A DNA stretch of 37,548 nucleotides from Bacillota bacterium (GTDB lineage: Bacteria; Bacillota; Clostridia; Christensenellales; CAG-138): NCBI GenBank assembly GCA_016286445.1, contig JAEESS010000019.1:1-37548 (forward strand), read 5' to 3'. The position numbers and the translations under genes are program-made. Position 1 is the stretch's first letter, and every line of letters begins with the position of its first letter. The notes under the pieces were generated by a model. It saw only the letters and a program-made list of their open reading frames with translations, was not told the DNA's origin and did not search any database. Positions 17,093-27,096 of the stretch are shown here, in pieces.

Positions 17093-18238
17093 ATGGACGA
17101 AACGAAGCGGCTCTTTTTGTGGCTGAACTATGCGACAAGCATGAATCCGCGCTTGTTCATGGAACTGCTTTCGCGCTTCGACGACCTTTCCGAAGCGCGC
17201 GAAGCGATCCTCCGAAGGGACTTCGAGCAGTTTTCCGACGTGTCCGAGAATGTCAAAGATCGGCTCATCGCCGCGGCGGACGACCGGTTTCTGGATCGTT
17301 ACTGCGCGTGGCTCGACCGGAACGAGGTCAAAATCGTCACGCCCGAGGACGACGAGTATCCGTCGCTGCTCTCCGAGATCTACGATCCGCCGTCGGTGCT
17401 CTTTTATAAGGGCAACCTTCCGAAGGAGCTTCCGCTTCCGATCGCAATGGTCGGCGCGCGAAGCTGCACCGATTACGGCAAAGACGTCGCAAAGCTTCTG
17501 GGCGAACAGCTTGCGGAACGCGGGGCGACGGTCGTGACCGGACTTGCGGCGGGGATCGACTCCGCGGCGGCAGAGGGCGCGCTTTCGGCAGGCGCCAACG
17601 CTTGCCCGGTGATCGGGGTCTTGGGCTGCGGCATCGACGTGACCTATCCGCAGAACAACGGCACACTGTATCGTAAGGTGCTGGAAAACGGCGGCGCGCT
17701 CGTCACCGAGTTCCTCCCGAAGACGCCGCCGCTTCAGCAGAACTTTCCGATCCGCAACCGCATCCTGTCCGGCATTTCCCGCGGGGTCGTGGTGATCGAG
17801 GCGGGCGAGCGCAGCGGCACGTCGATCACGGCGGACTGCGCCCGTGAGCAGGGCAGAGAGGTTTTCGCGGTGCCGGGACGCATCACCGATCCGATGAGCG
17901 TCGGCACGAACCGCATGATCACGCGCGGCGAGGCAAAGCCGGTGACGTGCGCGGCGGATATTCTGACCGAGTTTGTCGACGACGCGGGCGATGACGTTCT
18001 GAACGGTGCGGCAAAGAAGGTGACATTCACCTCGCTCGGCGAGATCGGACAGGAGATCTACATGGCGCTTCTGCAGGGCGAAAAGAATGCGGACGAGCTT
18101 TTGGACTGGATCGACTGCTCCGCACAGGACCTGAACGCGGCGCTGACGCGCATGCTGTTTTCCGAGGTCATCAAACAGCTTCCCGGGCGTGTTTACGCGC
18201 TCGATACCATCCACACGGTCGTAACGTTCGACCAATAA
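17093..18238 (+). CDS. dprA: DNA-processing protein DprA
   Basis: A 381-residue protein that binds incoming single-stranded DNA and loads RecA. The SAM-like N-terminus (~1-75) is followed by the Rossmann-type DprA core with MVGARSCTDYGK (~117-128), GLAAGIDSAAAEGAL (~154-168) and GRITDPMSVGTNRMI. The C-terminal winged helix (~312-372) has LGEIGQEIYMALLQGEKNADEL at its start. ATG 17093 has GGAGGAGA upstream, and the longer upstream frame is discarded because it covers the promoter. It opens the conserved dprA-topA-trmFO-hslVU cluster. Confidence 0.95.
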   Translation: MDETKRLFLWLNYATSMNPRLFMELLSRFDDLSEAREAILRRDFEQFSDVSENVKDRLIAAADDRFLDRYCAWLDRNEVKIVTPEDDEYPSLLSEIYDPPSVLFYKGNLPKELPLPIAMVGARSCTDYGKDVAKLLGEQLAERGATVVTGLAAGIDSAAAEGALSAGANACPVIGVLGCGIDVTYPQNNGTLYRKVLENGGALVTEFLPKTPPLQQNFPIRNRILSGISRGVVVIEAGERSGTSITADCAREQGREVFAVPGRITDPMSVGTNRMITRGEAKPVTCAADILTEFVDDAGDDVLNGAAKKVTFTSLGEIGQEIYMALLQGEKNADELLDWIDCSAQDLNAALTRMLFSEVIKQLPGRVYALDTIHTVVTFDQ

Positions 18239-18255
18239 TCAAAGAGGAGTTCAGT

Positions 18256-20355
18256 ATGGCAGAAACGAAGAACACACTGGTGATCGTCGAGTCGCCGGCA
18301 AAGGCGAAGACGATCGGAAAGTTTTTGGGCAGCAGGTACAAGGTCGTGGCAAGCAACGGTCACGTCCGCGATCTGCCGAAATCGCAGCTCGGCGTCGACG
18401 TCGAGCACGACTTTGCGCCGAAGTATATCACGCTCCGCGGACGCGGAGACGTTCTGGAACGCATCAAGAAGGAAGCGAAGGAATCCGATCGCGTCCTTCT
18501 TGCAACGGACCCTGACCGCGAAGGCGAAGCAATTTCGTGGCATCTGGCGCAGATCCTGAAGCTCGATACGGCGTCGAAGTGCCGCATCGAGTTCCACGAG
18601 ATCACGGCAAACGCGGTGAAGAACGCGATCAAAAAGCCGCGGACGATCAACATGGACCTCGTCGACGCGCAGCAGGCAAGACGCGTTTTGGACCGCATCG
18701 TGGGGTATAAGATCAGCCCGATCCTTTGGGTCAAGATCCGCAAAGGGCTTTCCGCGGGCCGCGTGCAGTCCGTTGCGACGCGCATCGTGTGCGACCGCGA
18801 GGACGAGATCAACGCGTTCATTCCGGAGGAATACTGGACGCTGACCGCGACGCTCAAGGCAGGCGCGAAAAAGACGTTCGACGTGCGCTTCTGCGGCACG
18901 GACGGAAACAAGGTCGATCTCAAAACCGGGGAACAGACGAACGAAATCATCGCGCGCGTCGGCGATTCCGATTTTACCGCGACCGAGGTCAAGCTGACCG
19001 AAAAGCACAAGCATGCCGCGCCGCCGTTCACGACGTCCAGCATGCAGCAGGACGCTTCCCGAAAGCTCGGATTCACGACCAAGCGCACCATGATGGTCGC
19101 GCAGCAGCTCTATGAGGGCGTGGAGATCGGCAAGAAGGGCGCGACGGGTCTCATTACCTATATCCGTACCGACTCGGTCCGCATTGCGGACGAGGCGCAG
19201 AAAGCGGCGCGGAGCTTTATTCTGGAGAACTTCGGCGAGGCGTATATGCCGAAGACTCCGAACGTGTACCGCGGGCGCCGCAACGCGCAGGATGCGCACG
19301 AGGCGATCCGTCCGACCGACGTCAAAAACGACCCGAAGACCCTGAAGCCGTTCCTTACGAGCGATCAGTACAAGCTCTACAAGCTCGTTTATGAGCGCTT
19401 CCTGGCAAGTCAGATGAGCGACGCGGTGCTCGATCAGACCGCAGTCACGTTCGACGCGAACGGCGCACAGTTCAAGGCGACCGGCGCGCATGTGCGCTTT
19501 GCGGGCTTCTCCGCGGTGTACACCGAGGGCAAGGACGTCGACGACGAGGACACCGTGCAGCTTCCGCCGATCAAGGAGGGCGACCGGTTCCGGAAAGAAA
19601 AGCTCGAAGGACAGCAGAAATTCACGCAGCCGCCGTCCCGCTACACGGAGGCGACGCTCGTCAAAACGCTTGAAGAAAAGGGCATCGGGCGCCCGTCCAC
19701 CTATTCGCCGACGATCTCGACGATCGTTGACCGCGGTTACATCATGCGCGAAAAGAAGGCGCTGGTGCCGACCGAGCTCGGCTTTGCGGTCACGGGGCTG
19801 ATGAAATCGAGTTTCCCGGACATTGTGGACATCGCGTTCACCGCGAACATGGAGGAGGATCTGGACTCCGTTGAGGACGGCTCCGAAAAGTGGCAGAGCG
19901 TCGTGAACACGTTTTACGGTCCGTTCATGCAGACGGTTGAAACCGCGCATGTGAGCGCGGAAAAGATCAAGATCCCCGATGAGGTCTCCGACGTCCCGTG
20001 CGAAAAATGCGGCGCTATGATGGTCTATAAGATGGGTCGCTTCGGCAAATTCCTTGCCTGTCCCAACTTCCCGACCTGTCGCAATACGAAGTCGATCGTC
20101 GAGAAGGTCGAAGGCGTTCCGTGCCCGAAGTGCGGCGCCGCGATCGTCAAAAAGCACGGCAAGAAAAAGGTCTTCTACGGCTGCGAGCGCTATCCGGACT
20201 GCGACTTTACGAGCTGGGATCTGCCGGTCGCGGCAAAGTGCCCGAAGTGCGGCGGCATGATGGTGCAGAAGCACGGACAGAACGGCACGTTCATCCAGTG
20301 CGCGGACCCGAACTGCAGGGAGATCCTCAGAAGAAGCAAGAAGAACGATGAATAA
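18256..20355 (+). CDS. topA: DNA topoisomerase I
   Basis: A 699-residue type IA topoisomerase that relaxes negative supercoils. The Toprim domain starts IVESPAKAKTIGKFLG and includes ATDPDREGEAISWHLA. The catalytic tyrosine is Y302 in LITYIRTDSVRI. The central domains follow (AGRVQSVATRIVCDRE; GRPSTYSPT). The C-terminus (~580-695) carries three four-cysteine zinc modules, opening CEKCGAMM, CPKCGAAI and CPKCGGMM. The ATG at 18256 follows AGAGGAG, 17 nt after dprA; its end overlaps trmFO by 8 bases. Confidence 0.97.
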   Translation: MAETKNTLVIVESPAKAKTIGKFLGSRYKVVASNGHVRDLPKSQLGVDVEHDFAPKYITLRGRGDVLERIKKEAKESDRVLLATDPDREGEAISWHLAQILKLDTASKCRIEFHEITANAVKNAIKKPRTINMDLVDAQQARRVLDRIVGYKISPILWVKIRKGLSAGRVQSVATRIVCDREDEINAFIPEEYWTLTATLKAGAKKTFDVRFCGTDGNKVDLKTGEQTNEIIARVGDSDFTATEVKLTEKHKHAAPPFTTSSMQQDASRKLGFTTKRTMMVAQQLYEGVEIGKKGATGLITYIRTDSVRIADEAQKAARSFILENFGEAYMPKTPNVYRGRRNAQDAHEAIRPTDVKNDPKTLKPFLTSDQYKLYKLVYERFLASQMSDAVLDQTAVTFDANGAQFKATGAHVRFAGFSAVYTEGKDVDDEDTVQLPPIKEGDRFRKEKLEGQQKFTQPPSRYTEATLVKTLEEKGIGRPSTYSPTISTIVDRGYIMREKKALVPTELGFAVTGLMKSSFPDIVDIAFTANMEEDLDSVEDGSEKWQSVVNTFYGPFMQTVETAHVSAEKIKIPDEVSDVPCEKCGAMMVYKMGRFGKFLACPNFPTCRNTKSIVEKVEGVPCPKCGAAIVKKHGKKKVFYGCERYPDCDFTSWDLPVAAKCPKCGGMMVQKHGQNGTFIQCADPNCREILRRSKKNDE

Positions 20356-21649
20356 ACCGAACGTCACCGTCGTCGGCGCGGGGCTTGCGGGCGCGGAGGC
20401 GGCGTATCGCCTGCTTTCGCACGGTTACCCTGTCACGCTGTACGAGATGAAGCCGAACAAACGCACGCCCGCGCACACGGGCAACGGCTTTGCGGAGCTT
20501 GTGTGCTCGAACTCCCTGCGCTCCGACCGCATCGTAAACGCCGTCGGGCTTTTGAAGGAGGAGATGCGCGCGCTGGGTTCGCTGGTCATGGAAGCGGCGG
20601 ATGCGACGCGCGTGCCGGCAGGCGGCGCTTTGGCGGTCGATCGCGAGGGCTTTTCCGCCTATGTGACGGACCGGATGAAATCATTTCCGAACCTGACGCT
20701 TGTTACGGAGGAGCTTACCGAGCTTCCCGCGTCGCCTGCGATCGTGGCGACGGGTCCGCTGACAAGCGACGCATTGAGCGCGGCGATCGAAGGGCGCTTC
20801 GGCAAAAGCCTGCATTTCTACGACGCGGCTGCGCCGATCGTGACCTATGAATCGCTCGATCACAGCAAGGTCTTTGCGGCGTCGCGGTACGATCGCGGCG
20901 CGGACTATCTGAACTGTCCGATGACGCGCGAGGAATACTTTGCGTTTTATCACGCGCTCGTCGAAGCCGAGACCGCGCCTCTGCACAGCTTTGAAACGCC
21001 GCGCGTGTTCGAGGGCTGCATGCCCGTCGAGGTCATGGCAAAGCGCGGCGAGCTGACGCTGGCATACGGTCCTTTGAAGCCCGTCGGGCTCGAAGTGAAC
21101 GGCAAACGCCCGTTCGCGGTGGTGCAGCTCCGGCGCGACAACAGCGACGGCACGCTGTATAACATCGTCGGGTTCCAGACGAACCTGAAGTTCGCGGAGC
21201 AAAAGCGTGTGTTCGGCATGATCCCGGGACTCGAGCATGCGGAATTTGCACGTTTCGGCGTGATGCACCGCAACACGTTTTTGGAATCGCCGAAGCTTTT
21301 ACGCTTTGATTTTTCACTGAAAAGCGATCCGCTGCTGTTCTTTGCCGGACAGATGACCGGCGTGGAGGGCTATGTGGAATCCGCGGCAAGCGGGCTTCTT
21401 GCCGCGATCTCGCTGATCGAAAAGCTCGAAGGCAGAGCGCCGGTCGACTTTACGGCAAAGACCGCGATCGGTGCGCTGGGACACTATGCTGCCGAATACA
21501 ACGGCGGCGATTTTCAGCCGATGAACGTCACGTTCGGCATTATGGATCCGCTCAAGGAACGCGTCCGCGGGAAGCAGGAGCGCGGCGAGCGGATCGCAGA
21601 CCGCGCGTTGGAGACGATCCGCGCGCTGAAAGCAACCTATGATTTATGA
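20348..21649 (+). CDS. trmFO: tRNA (m5U54) methyltransferase, folate/FAD-dependent
   Basis: A 433-residue flavoprotein that uses methylenetetrahydrofolate to methylate U54 in the tRNA T-loop. The N-terminal FAD-binding Rossmann motif is [15 protein letters not shown]. The conserved [11 protein letters not shown], containing the catalytic-region cysteine, and [11 protein letters not shown] follow. The C-terminal FAD contact is [19 protein letters not shown]. It starts within the end of topA, so the two are coupled. In Bacillus a xerC-like gene and codY frame the same cluster; here hslV follows directly. Confidence 0.96.
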   Translation: MNKPNVTVVGAGLAGAEAAYRLLSHGYPVTLYEMKPNKRTPAHTGNGFAELVCSNSLRSDRIVNAVGLLKEEMRALGSLVMEAADATRVPAGGALAVDREGFSAYVTDRMKSFPNLTLVTEELTELPASPAIVATGPLTSDALSAAIEGRFGKSLHFYDAAAPIVTYESLDHSKVFAASRYDRGADYLNCPMTREEYFAFYHALVEAETAPLHSFETPRVFEGCMPVEVMAKRGELTLAYGPLKPVGLEVNGKRPFAVVQLRRDNSDGTLYNIVGFQTNLKFAEQKRVFGMIPGLEHAEFARFGVMHRNTFLESPKLLRFDFSLKSDPLLFFAGQMTGVEGYVESAASGLLAAISLIEKLEGRAPVDFTAKTAIGALGHYAAEYNGGDFQPMNVTFGIMDPLKERVRGKQERGERIADRALETIRALKATYDL

Positions 21650-21662
21650 GGAGGTATATCCG

Positions 21663-22205
21663 ATGGAACAGTTGAAGGGCACGACCATCGTTGCGGTGAA
21701 GCGCAACGGCGTGACGGCGATCGCAGGCGACGGTCAGGTCACGATGGGACAGCAGGCGGTCATGAAGGCGCACGCCAAGAAGGTGCGCAGACTGTATCAC
21801 GACCGCGTGATCGTCGGGTTTGCGGGCTCGGTCGCGGACGCGTTCACGCTGTGCGACCGGTTCGAGGCGAAGCTCGAAATGCACGGCGGCGCATTGAAGC
21901 GCGCGGCGATCGCGCTGGCGCAGGACTGGCGCAGCGACAAGATCATGCGCAATCTGGAAGCGCTGATGATCGTTGCGGACAAGGACGATCTTCTGATCCT
22001 GTCCGGCACCGGCGAGGTCATTGAGCCGGACGACGGCATTGCGGCGATCGGTTCCGGCGGGCTGTACGCGCTCGCGGCGGCGAAGGCACTGAAGCTGCAC
22101 ACCGAGATGACCGCAGAGGAGATCGTCTGCGAAGCGATGGCGATCGCGGAATCCATCTGTATCTTTACCAACGGCAATATCAACGTGGAGGTGATCCGTC
22201 CGTGA
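21663..22205 (+). CDS. hslV: HslV/ClpQ peptidase subunit
   Basis: A 180-residue Ntn-hydrolase that forms the proteolytic double ring of the HslUV protease. The start [16 protein letters not shown] implies a six-residue propeptide before the catalytic threonine T7, unlike the bare methionine of E. coli HslV. Other family motifs are [12 protein letters not shown] (~22-33) and [11 protein letters not shown]. The ATG at 21663 follows GAGGAGG, 13 nt after trmFO. Its stop overlaps the hslU GTG start. Confidence 0.96.
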   Translation: MEQLKGTTIVAVKRNGVTAIAGDGQVTMGQQAVMKAHAKKVRRLYHDRVIVGFAGSVADAFTLCDRFEAKLEMHGGALKRAAIALAQDWRSDKIMRNLEALMIVADKDDLLILSGTGEVIEPDDGIAAIGSGGLYALAAAKALKLHTEMTAEEIVCEAMAIAESICIFTNGNINVEVIRP

Positions 22206-23578
22206 CCCCGAGAGAGATCGTCAATGCTCTGGACCGCTATATCATCGGTCAGGACGAGGCAAAGCGCGCGGTTGCGATCGCTTTGAGAAACCGTTACAGA
22301 AGAAGCTGTCTGCCTCCGGAGCTCCGCGAGGAGATCACGCCGAAAAACATTATCATGCTCGGACCGACGGGCGTGGGCAAGACCGAGATTGCAAGACGGC
22401 TTGCAAAGCTCGTCGACGCGCCGTTTGTCAAGGTCGAAGCGTCGAAGTACACCGAGGTCGGCTATGTCGGCAGAGACGTTGAGAGCATGGTCCGCGACCT
22501 TGTGGAGGAATCCATCCGGCTCACCAAGCAGAAGCGCATGGAGCTTGTGAAGGACGCGGCGGCTGCGGCGACCGAGCAGCGGCTTGTGGAGCTTTTGCTG
22601 CCGCAGCAGAAAAAACAGCAGCGTCCGGTGAATCCGCTCCAGTTCCTTTTGGGCAGCGGACAGAACGAACCCGAAGAGCCCAAGCCCACCGAGGAGGAGC
22701 AGCAGGCGAGAAAGACGCTGAAGGAACAGACGCTGGACCGCCTGCGCGCAGGGCTTTTGGAGAAGGAGATCGTGGAGATCGAGGTCGAAGAGAGCGTCAA
22801 CGCCATGATGTTCGGTATGTCCGGCATGGAGCTCGATATGGGCGGCATGCTCGGCGATCTGCTTCCGAAAAAGAAAAAATCCAAGCGGATGCCGGTGGAG
22901 CATGCGCGTTCGATCCTCATGCAGCAGGAATCCGAAAAGCGCATCGACCCGGACGACGTGAACCGCGAGGCGCTTCAGAACGCCGAGCAGAACGGCATCA
23001 TCTTCCTGGATGAGATCGACAAGATCGCGGGAAACGCGAACCACATGGGCGCGGACGTTTCGCGCGAGGGCGTTCAGCGCGACATCCTGCCGATCGTCGA
23101 GGGCACCACGGTCGCAACGAAATACGGTCCGGTCAAGACGGACTTCATCCTGTTCATCGGAGCCGGCGCGTTCCATGTGGCAAAGGTCACGGACCTGATC
23201 CCCGAGCTGCAGGGACGCTTCCCGATCCGCGTGACTTTGAAGGACCTTACGGAGGACGATTTCTATGCGATCCTCACGCAGCCGGACAACGCGATCACCA
23301 AGCAGTACGCGGCGCTCTTGCGGCCGGATAACGTCAATCTGAGCTTCACCGAGGACGCTTTACGAGAGATCGCAAAATTCGCATTCCGCGCGAACGAGCA
23401 AAACGAGAATATCGGCGCACGCCGCCTGCATACGGTAATGGAGAATCTGTTGAACGACATCTCCTTCAACGCGAACGGTCAGCATCCTTTGATCGACGTC
23501 GTCGTGGACGGCGCCTATGTCGATGCGCATCTGTCCGCCGAATGGGGAGAGGACAACATCTCGAAATACATTCTGTAA
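22202..23578 (+). CDS. hslU: HslU/ClpY AAA+ unfoldase subunit
   Basis: A 458-residue AAA+ ATPase that unfolds substrates and threads them into HslV. It starts at GTG 22202 overlapping the hslV stop, with GGAGGTG upstream. It opens [20 protein letters not shown], followed by Walker [10 protein letters not shown] (~55-63) and the pore-loop region [10 protein letters not shown] (~86-95). The inserted I domain (~100-245) has a charged [12 protein letters not shown] stretch. Walker B is [10 protein letters not shown] (~262-271). The C-terminal SKYIL matches the tail that docks in HslV. Confidence 0.97.
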   Translation: MTPREIVNALDRYIIGQDEAKRAVAIALRNRYRRSCLPPELREEITPKNIIMLGPTGVGKTEIARRLAKLVDAPFVKVEASKYTEVGYVGRDVESMVRDLVEESIRLTKQKRMELVKDAAAAATEQRLVELLLPQQKKQQRPVNPLQFLLGSGQNEPEEPKPTEEEQQARKTLKEQTLDRLRAGLLEKEIVEIEVEESVNAMMFGMSGMELDMGGMLGDLLPKKKKSKRMPVEHARSILMQQESEKRIDPDDVNREALQNAEQNGIIFLDEIDKIAGNANHMGADVSREGVQRDILPIVEGTTVATKYGPVKTDFILFIGAGAFHVAKVTDLIPELQGRFPIRVTLKDLTEDDFYAILTQPDNAITKQYAALLRPDNVNLSFTEDALREIAKFAFRANEQNENIGARRLHTVMENLLNDISFNANGQHPLIDVVVDGAYVDAHLSAEWGEDNISKYIL

Positions 23579-23612
23579 CGGGCGGCGCGGTCCGCCCGGG
23601 AAAGGACGGACC

Positions 23613-24206
23613 ATGAAGCGTCTTCTTACCGTTTGCCTCTGCATTCTGCTGCTTCCGCTTTCGATTGCGCAGGCGGAGATCGACCCGTCGGAAACGGACG
23701 TGCCCGACCCGAACTGGATCCCTTGGGAAGAACCCGAGGAAGCGGTCGAGGCGTTCCGAACGGACGGCGAGCCCGTCGTATTCTACGGCATGCGCCCGCT
23801 GTCGCGCTATGCGCAGGTGTTCGATGTGCCGGACGAGGATCTTACGCTCGCCGCGCGCGTCGCATATCTGGAGGCGGGAGGACGGAACGAGCGCGCGTAC
23901 CGCGCCGTGCTGTGCGTGCTCTATAACCGGTGCGTGGCAAAGCGGTTCGGCGGGGAGGTGACCGACATCCCCACCGAGGCATACCGCAGGGGACAGTTTT
24001 CGGTCATCCATCACAAGGGCTTCAAAAAGCTGGAGCCGCCGGAGGCGATCGTCGACGCCGCACGCGACATCTTCGTGTACGGCAACCTCGATCTTCCGGA
24101 AAACATACTTTTCTTCTGCGCCGCGCGCCTCGGCAAGAGCTGGGGCGGACGCAGATTTTACCGAGACATCGGCGGCAACCTGTTTTTTTACGGGAGCGTC
24201 GATTGA
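23613..24206 (+). CDS. Secreted SleB-like cell wall hydrolase
   Basis: A 197-residue protein with a signal peptide (MKRLLTVCLCILLLPLSIAQA). The domain at ~75-190 resembles SleB/CwlJ-type hydrolases: ARVAYLEAGGRNERAYRAVL with the likely catalytic glutamate, followed by VLYNRC and a GQFSVI segment. This family includes lytic enzymes acting on spore cortex and vegetative peptidoglycan. The ATG at 23613 follows AAAGGA, 34 nt after hslU. Together with sigK nearby it fits a sporulating host, but a germination role is inference. Confidence 0.8.
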   Translation: MKRLLTVCLCILLLPLSIAQAEIDPSETDVPDPNWIPWEEPEEAVEAFRTDGEPVVFYGMRPLSRYAQVFDVPDEDLTLAARVAYLEAGGRNERAYRAVLCVLYNRCVAKRFGGEVTDIPTEAYRRGQFSVIHHKGFKKLEPPEAIVDAARDIFVYGNLDLPENILFFCAARLGKSWGGRRFYRDIGGNLFFYGSVD

Positions 24207-24233
24207 AGAAAGGAAAACAGAAACATATCATTT

Positions 24234-25880
24234 ATGCAGCATAAACTCAAAATCATCCCGCTGGGCGGGGTGGGGGAAATCGGCAAAAACATGACCGTGA
24301 TCGAGTATGAGAACGACATTCTCATCATCGACTGCGGACTGATCTTTCCGGACGAGGAGATGCCGGGGATCGACGTGGTCATCCCCGACATGACCTATCT
24401 TGAACAAAACAAGGATCGCATCCGCGGTATGTGCGTGACCCACGGGCACGAGGACCATATCGGCGCGATCCCCTTTGCCATGGAACGTTTCCGCTGCCCG
24501 ATCTACGGCACGCGGTTTACCAATGCGCTGATCCGGCACAAGCTGGACGAGCATCATCTCACCGACGTCGAGGTCGTCGACGTCGATCCCAATGAAGCCG
24601 TTACGCTCGGGTGCTTTAAGATCGAGTTCATCAAGACGGGACATTCGATCGCCGGAGCGATCGCGTTTGCGATCCGCACGCCGATCGGCACGCTGATCCA
24701 CACGGGCGACTTCAAGATCGACATGACGCCGATCGACGGCGAGCCGATCGACATCAACCGGTTCGCGTACTACGGTTCCAAGGGCGTGCTTGCCCTGCTG
24801 TCGGACTCCACGAACGTGGAGCACGCGGGGTTCACACAGAGCGAAAAGGAGATCGGCAAGACCTTTGAACGCGTCTTCTCGAAGGCGCAGGGGCGCGTGA
24901 TCGTGGCGACGTTTGCGTCGAACGTGTACCGTATCCAGCAGGTCGCCGACGTCGCGATCGAGCACGGGCGCGTGATCTGTTTTCAGGGCAGAAGCATGGA
25001 GCAGATCGTGCGGTTTGCACAGGAGCTCGGCTATTTGCACATCCCGACCGATCGGATCGTGCAGGTGGAGCATCTCAAAAACCTGCCGGACAGCATGGTC
25101 TGCGTTATGACCACCGGCAGCCAGGGAGAGCCGATGAGCGGTCTGTTCCGTATGGCGAACGCCACGCACAAGCTGAACGTCGGCGTGGGCGATACCGTGA
25201 TCATCTCGGCAAGCGCGATCCCCGGCAACGAGCGCGGCGTCGCGCGCGTGATCAACGCGCTGTATGAAAAGGGCGCGGACGTGGTGTACGACCGCATGGC
25301 GGACGTGCATGTGTCCGGACATGCCTGCGCGGGCGAGCTTCGGCTGATGCTCGGCATTACGAAGCCGAAGTATTTCATCCCGGTGCACGGCGAGGCGCGG
25401 CATCTCAAGATGCATGCGGACCTTGCGCGGGAGCAGGGCATCGATCCGGAATGCATCTTCATAGCGCACAACGGCGCGGTGATCGAGCTTACGGCAAGAA
25501 AGGCCGTGATGCAGGAGACCGTGCAGGCGGGGAGCCTCATGGTGGACGGGCTCAAAAACATCGAGGACGTCGTTCTGCGCGACCGCAAAACGCTGTCCGT
25601 GGACGGACTGGTGGCGGCGATCATCGTGCTCGACACGGAGACCGGAAGACTTCTCAATCCGGTCGAGATCTATTCGCGCGGGTTCATCTACATGCGCGAC
25701 AACGAGGAGCTGATCGCGCGTGCGAGCGAGGTCGTTTACGGGGAAGCGAAGCGCTTTGAAGGCGCGGACAAGGGTGAATACAACGCAATCAAGAATCAGG
25801 TCAAAAGCAAACTCAAGTCGTTCCTCTATACCGAAACGGGACGTACGCCGATGATACTGCCGATCGTGATGGAACTGTAA
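24234..25880 (+). CDS. rnjA: Ribonuclease J
   Basis: A 548-residue metallo-beta-lactamase/beta-CASP ribonuclease with 5'-3' exo- and endonuclease activity in mRNA decay and rRNA processing. The start MQHKLKIIPLGGVGEIGKN is family-typical. The zinc motif THGHEDHIGAIP (~69-80) and the metal ligand region KTGHSIAGA follow. The beta-CASP motifs include GSQGEPMSG and SGHACAGELRLM. HGEARHLK and the RNase J C-terminal domain complete it. The AAAGGA at 24209-24214 lies about 19 nt from the ATG, so the ribosome binding site is weak; the family-typical N-terminus still supports this start. Confidence 0.96.
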   Translation: MQHKLKIIPLGGVGEIGKNMTVIEYENDILIIDCGLIFPDEEMPGIDVVIPDMTYLEQNKDRIRGMCVTHGHEDHIGAIPFAMERFRCPIYGTRFTNALIRHKLDEHHLTDVEVVDVDPNEAVTLGCFKIEFIKTGHSIAGAIAFAIRTPIGTLIHTGDFKIDMTPIDGEPIDINRFAYYGSKGVLALLSDSTNVEHAGFTQSEKEIGKTFERVFSKAQGRVIVATFASNVYRIQQVADVAIEHGRVICFQGRSMEQIVRFAQELGYLHIPTDRIVQVEHLKNLPDSMVCVMTTGSQGEPMSGLFRMANATHKLNVGVGDTVIISASAIPGNERGVARVINALYEKGADVVYDRMADVHVSGHACAGELRLMLGITKPKYFIPVHGEARHLKMHADLAREQGIDPECIFIAHNGAVIELTARKAVMQETVQAGSLMVDGLKNIEDVVLRDRKTLSVDGLVAAIIVLDTETGRLLNPVEIYSRGFIYMRDNEELIARASEVVYGEAKRFEGADKGEYNAIKNQVKSKLKSFLYTETGRTPMILPIVMEL

Positions 25881-25893
25881 AAGGAGATATACC

Positions 25894-26982
25894 ATGAAAA
25901 GCAAATTACGTTTATGTGCTTTGTTGCCGATGCTGCTGCTGTGCGGCGCGATGCTGCTCGGATGCGCGGTGCCGAATGGGAACGTAACGGAACCGACCGA
26001 GCATCCGCAGGAATCCGAGCCGATCGAAACACCGTGTGAATCGGCAGCGGCACCGGAGATAAGCGTATCGCCCGTTCCGACGCAGGACCCGAATCTGGCT
26101 GCGGTCGATCTCGGCGAATATCGGCTGGAAGCAAGCGGAGTGGATGACTTCCCGTATCTTGTGCGCACGCCGCACATCGTATGGCACATCGCTGCGGACG
26201 ACATGGAGCTGCTCGGCAAAGAGACCTATTTTGCGGGTCTTCGCAAGGTCCTCGAAGTTCAGGAGGCTGATATCGAGGATGCGATCGAAGCGCTTTCCGG
26301 GTATCTCTCCGAGATCCCGGTCATCGACGTCTACACCGATTTTTCCGGCCGCACACCCAAGGGAAAGGCGGGAAAAACGTTGCTCGGGTACTATATGGGA
26401 AACCGCATCGATCTTTATGTCGATTTCTCCGTTGCGAGTATGGCGCTGCTGCATGAATACGCGCATTATCTTACGTTGTCCTGCAGCACCTTGCGGTTGC
26501 CCACCGGGTTCTGGTCGGAGGGAATTGCCGAATACCTTTCACGGTTCGTCTGTAAAAACCGCATGGCGCGTGCTGCATTTTCCCCGGAGGAAGTCGAATT
26601 GTATGCGAAGTACGGAATGACAGATGCGGACGGGAACCCAGACCTCGGAAGAATCTACCGCTGCGGAGCGGAGAGTTTCCGTTCCGGGACGATGAATGGG
26701 ACTTCCTACTATTCGGTCGGACAGACAAACCGGGAAATGACACAGGAGCAGCAGGAGCATCCGACGCTTGGCTCGATCAGCTATTGCGAAGCGGGCTGCT
26801 TCTTCAACTGGCTTGTCGAACGGTACGGCAGGGACTTCGTCTTTACGCATTTGAAATGCAGACAGGACGAATTTGCGGACGTATTCGGCGAGGACTTTGA
26901 AACACTGTTTATCGAATGGGCGGCGGAAAACCGTGCATGGTGCGAAGAAAACGGTGTACAGACGGTTTTTTCGGGGCAATGA
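25894..26982 (+). CDS. Lipoprotein with HExxH zinc-peptidase signature, paralog 1
   Basis: A 362-residue exported protein with a lipoprotein signal (lipobox LLGC), then a low-complexity Pro/Glu/Thr linker (~30-65). A globular domain follows, shared with the next two genes. The catalytic signature is LLHEYAHYL (H187-E188, H191), followed 17 residues later by the E209 of FWSEGIAEY, the pattern of gluzincin metallopeptidases. Conserved blocks before it are TPHIVWHIAADD and IPVIDVYTDFSGRT; after it come EAGCFFNWLVERYG and FGEDFETLF. I do not recognise a named family. It follows rnjA by 13 nt with AAGGAGATATACC before the ATG. Confidence 0.75.
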   Translation: MKSKLRLCALLPMLLLCGAMLLGCAVPNGNVTEPTEHPQESEPIETPCESAAAPEISVSPVPTQDPNLAAVDLGEYRLEASGVDDFPYLVRTPHIVWHIAADDMELLGKETYFAGLRKVLEVQEADIEDAIEALSGYLSEIPVIDVYTDFSGRTPKGKAGKTLLGYYMGNRIDLYVDFSVASMALLHEYAHYLTLSCSTLRLPTGFWSEGIAEYLSRFVCKNRMARAAFSPEEVELYAKYGMTDADGNPDLGRIYRCGAESFRSGTMNGTSYYSVGQTNREMTQEQQEHPTLGSISYCEAGCFFNWLVERYGRDFVFTHLKCRQDEFADVFGEDFETLFIEWAAENRAWCEENGVQTVFSGQ

Positions 26983-27034
26983 AACATTCCGCTTTTTTGC
27001 GGAAATAACACGCGTTATTTTGTCGAAGACACGG

Positions 27035-27063
27035 TTGAGAAGCAGATCATACCGAAGTACAAT
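27035..27063 (+). promoter_or_regulatory. Promoter of the second lipoprotein-peptidase paralog
   Basis: TTGAGA (27035-27040), a 17-bp spacer and TACAAT (27058-27063). It follows two small hairpins (26987-27004 and 27003-27020) that may attenuate read-through from the first paralog. Confidence 0.6.
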
Positions 27064-27096
27064 ACAGACAGAAACAAAGCATGAGGGGATGATTTC

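Noticed and set aside
18193-20367. A 724-codon minus-strand open frame opposite topA
   Set aside because: It mirrors topA codon bias and has no recognisable motif or binding site; topA is certain.
25881-25893. AAGGAGATATACC before the first lipoprotein paralog, identical to the phage T7 gene 10 binding site used in expression vectors
   Set aside because: The flanks are normal genomic sequence continuing the rnjA operon, so it is a chance match, not vector contamination.
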